Of a stretch of 64,000 bases of DNA, positions 61,832 to 64,000 are shown piece after piece (within the stretch, counting starts at the first letter, position 1; the number at the start of each line of letters is the position of its first letter). The position numbers and the translations under genes were made by a program. Source of the stretch: Gemmatimonadota bacterium (GTDB lineage Bacteria > Gemmatimonadota > Gemmatimonadetes > Palauibacterales > KS3-K002); NCBI GenBank assembly GCA_020344215.1, contig CP070815.1, positions 504,946 through 568,945 of the forward strand. The letters run 5' to 3'. The notes under the pieces were generated by a model. That model saw only the letters and a program-made list of their open reading frames with translations, did not search any database and was not told the origin of the DNA.

Positions 61832-63024
61832 TGGGACTCGTCCTCCCACTCGATCTCGAAGCCTTTGAGCCGCTCGAGCGTTCGGGCGCGGATCTCGCCG
61901 GGCTCGAGCGGCGGCCGTACGGGCACCCCGCCCGTCAGCCAGTCGCTGAGCAGCGGTTCGACCTCCGAGCCGCAGTCGGGGCAGCGGTCGGGCCACTCGC
62001 TGGGCCTATGGAGCGGCACGAGATCGTCCTCGATGCAGCCGAGACAGCGGATAACCTGCTTGGCACCCGACCACTTGCCGCGCTTCGCCACGGGTTCGCC
62101 GTCGAGCTCTATGATGTCCATGCTGAAATCGATGACGGGGGCGCCGCTGATATATGTGCCTACGCCGTAGCCGTCGACGACCGGCCCCAGGTCTTGTATG
62201 GCGGCTTCATCGATGCCGCCGCTCACGAACAGCTCTACGTCGGTGTAGCCACGCAGGTCGAGTTCCCAGCGCACTTCACTGAGAATGTCGAAGAAGTCGC
62301 CGCGGCGGCTGGTCGGCGTGTCGAGGCGGATGGCGGCGAGGCGGTCGCCGAGAGCTTCAGCCACCTCGAGTGCCGCGAACTTCTCATCGCTGAACGTGTC
62401 GATCAGTGAGATGCGCGGCACGCTCTCATCGATGACCTCGTCGAAGGCCTGGGTCGCAAGGACCGTGTCGCCCATCACCAGAACGAGTGCGTGCGGGATG
62501 GTACCCACCGGCTCCGTTCCGAGGAGCTCCGCACTGGCTACCGCGGCCACGCCGTCGCAGCCTCCGATGTACGCCGCCCGCTCGATCATCGGCGCCAGCG
62601 CGGGATGCATACGGCGCGCGCCGAAGCTGATCAGCTTCTTCTCGGGCCCCGCGGCCAACCGGCAGCGGGCGGCGCGTGTGGCGATCCCGGAGGCCTGGCA
62701 CATGAGCCCCAAGATCGCAGTCTCGTAGACGCCGAAGCCCCGATAGCTACCCTCGATCTCGAGTACCGGCTCCAGTGGTCTGAAAACCGCGCCTTCCTCC
62801 ATGGCGCGGACGTTTACGCTGATCCCTTCGAGAAGATGAGCGACTTCGGCCAGGCCTGCGAGCACGGCCCACTCCCAGTCATCGGGCAGCGACTTGGCTG
62901 TGAACTCGGCCCGCACGTGCGCATCGATGCCCTTCGCGTCGAGTATTGCGGCGGTGCGCTGGAAGTAGACGTCGGAGACCGCGCCGGCCTTGATCTGCTC
63001 GGGCGTGGCGATGTGGAAGCCCAT
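61828..63024 (-). CDS. pncB: Nicotinate phosphoribosyltransferase with C-terminal zinc-ribbon-like tail
   Basis: 398 residues. Catalyses nicotinate + PRPP to nicotinate mononucleotide in NAD salvage. Motifs: AGAVSDVYFQRTAAIL, EGSYRGFGVYETAILGLM, FGARRMHPALAPMIERA, SLIDTFSDEKFAALEVAE, LFVSGGIDEAAIQ and VDGYGVGTYIS. After residue 300 there is a four-Cys pattern (CLGCIEDD, DRCPDCGSEVEPL), zinc-ribbon-like and an addition to the usual core. The start ATG (63024) is five bases from the FmdB-type gene stop. Confidence 0.9.
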   Translation of the reverse strand: MGFHIATPEQIKAGAVSDVYFQRTAAILDAKGIDAHVRAEFTAKSLPDDWEWAVLAGLAEVAHLLEGISVNVRAMEEGAVFRPLEPVLEIEGSYRGFGVYETAILGLMCQASGIATRAARCRLAAGPEKKLISFGARRMHPALAPMIERAAYIGGCDGVAAVASAELLGTEPVGTIPHALVLVMGDTVLATQAFDEVIDESVPRISLIDTFSDEKFAALEVAEALGDRLAAIRLDTPTSRRGDFFDILSEVRWELDLRGYTDVELFVSGGIDEAAIQDLGPVVDGYGVGTYISGAPVIDFSMDIIELDGEPVAKRGKWSGAKQVIRCLGCIEDDLVPLHRPSEWPDRCPDCGSEVEPLLSDWLTGGVPVRPPLEPGEIRARTLERLKGFEIEWEDESQ

Positions 63025-63029
63025 TCAGA

Positions 63030-63194
63030 TCAACTCTTCTTGGCGGTTTTCGCGAAGAACGAGCTAAACTGCTGGGTCAGCTTGCGGCTGCCACAGTGTG
63101 GGCACTTCGGTCGCTTCTTGTCGTGCTCCTCGATGCGCAGCCGTAGGCTGAACGTCTTCCCGCACTCGTTGCACTGGTATTCGTAGAGCGGCAT
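63030..63194 (-). CDS. FmdB-type zinc-ribbon protein
   Basis: 54 residues. Begins MPLYEYQCNECGKTF and continues with CPHCGSRKLTQQFSSFFAK, two CxxC knuckles for one zinc ion. FmdB-family putative regulatory proteins of this size are common next to nicotinate and amidase genes, but their role is unproven. It is followed after five bases by pncB, so the two are probably co-transcribed. Confidence 0.85.
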   Translation of the reverse strand: MPLYEYQCNECGKTFSLRLRIEEHDKKRPKCPHCGSRKLTQQFSSFFAKTAKKS

Positions 63195-63452
63195 GGGCGG
63201 CATCCCCCTCGGTCCGCGAGACCGGGTTTCTCGGTCGTACCTAGCTGCTTGCGGCTAAGGTACAGTAATCGGTGACCGGTAACCAGTGATCTCGGCGGGG
63301 AGGTCGGAGCTGGGAAACCAGCCGTTCCGCGCGCCCACTAGGTTCTGGGGGCCCTCTTGCCCCGGGGCCTGGACGGCGGCCCCCCGATTACTGCTGAACC
63401 CGCCTTCCGGTATTAGCTTTCATATAGAGAATCACGCTGACGCGGAGGAACG

Positions 63453-63893
63453 GTGGCCGACGCCGAATGGCGGACGATCGAGCACACCGCCGATCTCGGG
63501 CTGGAGGTCGAGGCGCCGTCGCTTGAGCAGCTGTTCGTGGTGGGCGCCCACGGGCTGGCCGGCGTGCTGCTGGGCGACGAGGCCGGGGTTCCGTCCGCTA
63601 GTGCGGGTCGGGCGACCGAGTGGCGTGAGCTGGTCCTCGAGGGGCCGGACCGCCAGGCGTTACTGGTCGATTGGCTGCGTGAGCTCCTCTACATCCAGAT
63701 AACTGAGGGCGTGCTCTTCACGGCGGCGGAGATCAGCGAGCTGGGCGAGGACCGGCTGATCGCACGTGCCGGCTTCGCACCTCCCGCGGCCGATACGCCG
63801 GTGGAACGCGAACTGAAGGGTGTGACGTACCACGACCTGGAGTTGAGCCAGCGCGGCGACCGTTGGTACGCCCGGATCGTGTTTGATCTGTGA
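63453..63893 (+). CDS. Archease
   Basis: 146 residues from GTG 63453, after GGAGGAA. Archease fold: WRTIEHTADLGLEVEAP, LLVDWLRELLYIQITEG and KGVTYHDLELSQRGDRWYARIVFD. Conserved Asp residues (HTADLG and the final D) bind metal. It acts as a chaperone/activator of the RNA ligase RtcB, which follows eight bases later. The 258-base gap to the left holds no gene. Confidence 0.9.
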   Translation: MADAEWRTIEHTADLGLEVEAPSLEQLFVVGAHGLAGVLLGDEAGVPSASAGRATEWRELVLEGPDRQALLVDWLRELLYIQITEGVLFTAAEISELGEDRLIARAGFAPPAADTPVERELKGVTYHDLELSQRGDRWYARIVFDL

Positions 63894-63900
63894 GGTCAGT

Positions 63901-64000
63901 ATGGCAGTCGAAGGTTACAGACTCGAACGGATCGATGAATATCGCTGGCGCGTTCCGCGGACCGGCCCGATGCTCACCGAAGGCCTGGTATTCGCCGACG
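63901..64000 (+). CDS. rtcB: RtcB RNA ligase (5' end only, cut by window)
   Basis: The first 33 codons of RtcB are visible (YRLERIDEYRWRVPRTGPM and LTEGLVFAD), including the conserved start MAVEGYRLERI. RtcB ligates RNA 2',3'-cyclic phosphate to 5'-OH ends with GTP and Mn2+. GAGG lies upstream, and it is in an operon with archease. Confidence 0.85.
   Translation, partial: MAVEGYRLERIDEYRWRVPRTGPMLTEGLVFAD

Noticed and set aside
63271-63284. Palindrome-like GGTGACCGGTAACC
   Set aside because: Only 14 bases with two mismatches and no nearby regulator or repeat copy; could be chance.

Overview
The window is high-GC DNA from a Gram-negative (diderm) bacterium. It encodes many outer-membrane beta-barrels, lipoproteins and Sec/Tat-exported enzymes, an ADOP-type orphan FtsX/MacB permease, two heptosyltransferase-like GT9 proteins, and S9, S41, M55 and M61 peptidases. 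This repertoire, and the small membrane-protein families at 2809 and 38391, resemble Gemmatimonadota or a close relative. That placement is inference; no rRNA or marker gene is present. I saw no tRNA, rRNA, CRISPR array, insertion sequence or prophage.

Layout. 0-8 kb: a cytosolic six-hairpin glycosidase, a small membrane protein broken by an in-frame TAG, a V4R-like protein, and a three-gene set of two LPP20-type lipoproteins plus a PEGA/beta-barrel protein. 8-20 kb: an orphan permease, dCMP deaminase coupled to a Tat-exported glycosidase, an exported RidA-like lipoprotein, a secreted propeller protein and an S41 peptidase. 19.1-22.7 kb: a MarR-controlled operon (marR, ArsP/DUF318-type permease, arsN2-like acetyltransferase, AhpD-like protein, DUF2867 membrane protein). 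22.8-25.8 kb: two tandem GT9 glycosyltransferases and a methyltransferase. 25.8-31.2 kb: a complete carbohydrate-type ABC importer whose MalF-type subunit carries a large sensor-like N-terminus. 31-40 kb: a DUF1566 membrane protein, an M61 peptidase, an NhaC antiporter, an S9-family protein lacking its catalytic Ser and His, and an M55 peptidase. 40-49 kb: a decayed stretch with remnants of pstS, pstB, phoU, nnrE and a merA-like reductase, interspersed with intact MscS, YdbS/YdbT, and a kinase-like lipoprotein paired with a barrel. 49-64 kb: exported SurE, a cysteine-synthase-like enzyme, two envelope/two-component operons, pncB and archease-rtcB.

The strongest finding is at 20176-20481. The AhpD-like gene has an in-frame TGA exactly at the second position of the redox CxxC motif (Cys-Tyr-Pro-TGA). 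A perfect 7-bp stem with a GTT loop starts its loop 18 nt after the TGA, which fits a bacterial SECIS element. The gene keeps a strong ribosome binding site and a coding C-terminus. It is very probably a selenoprotein inside a metalloid/organoarsenical-type operon. The operon has a near-consensus promoter and two matching MarR operators (TAGTTG-N7-CAACTA).

Other points of interest are the sensor-MalF fusion, the S9 pseudoenzyme, the collapsed pst-phoU locus behind a PHO-box-like repeat, a 23-residue amphipathic peptide ORF at 48902-48973, and the pairing of a histidine kinase and NtrC-type regulator around an M61-like lipoprotein and an outer-membrane barrel.
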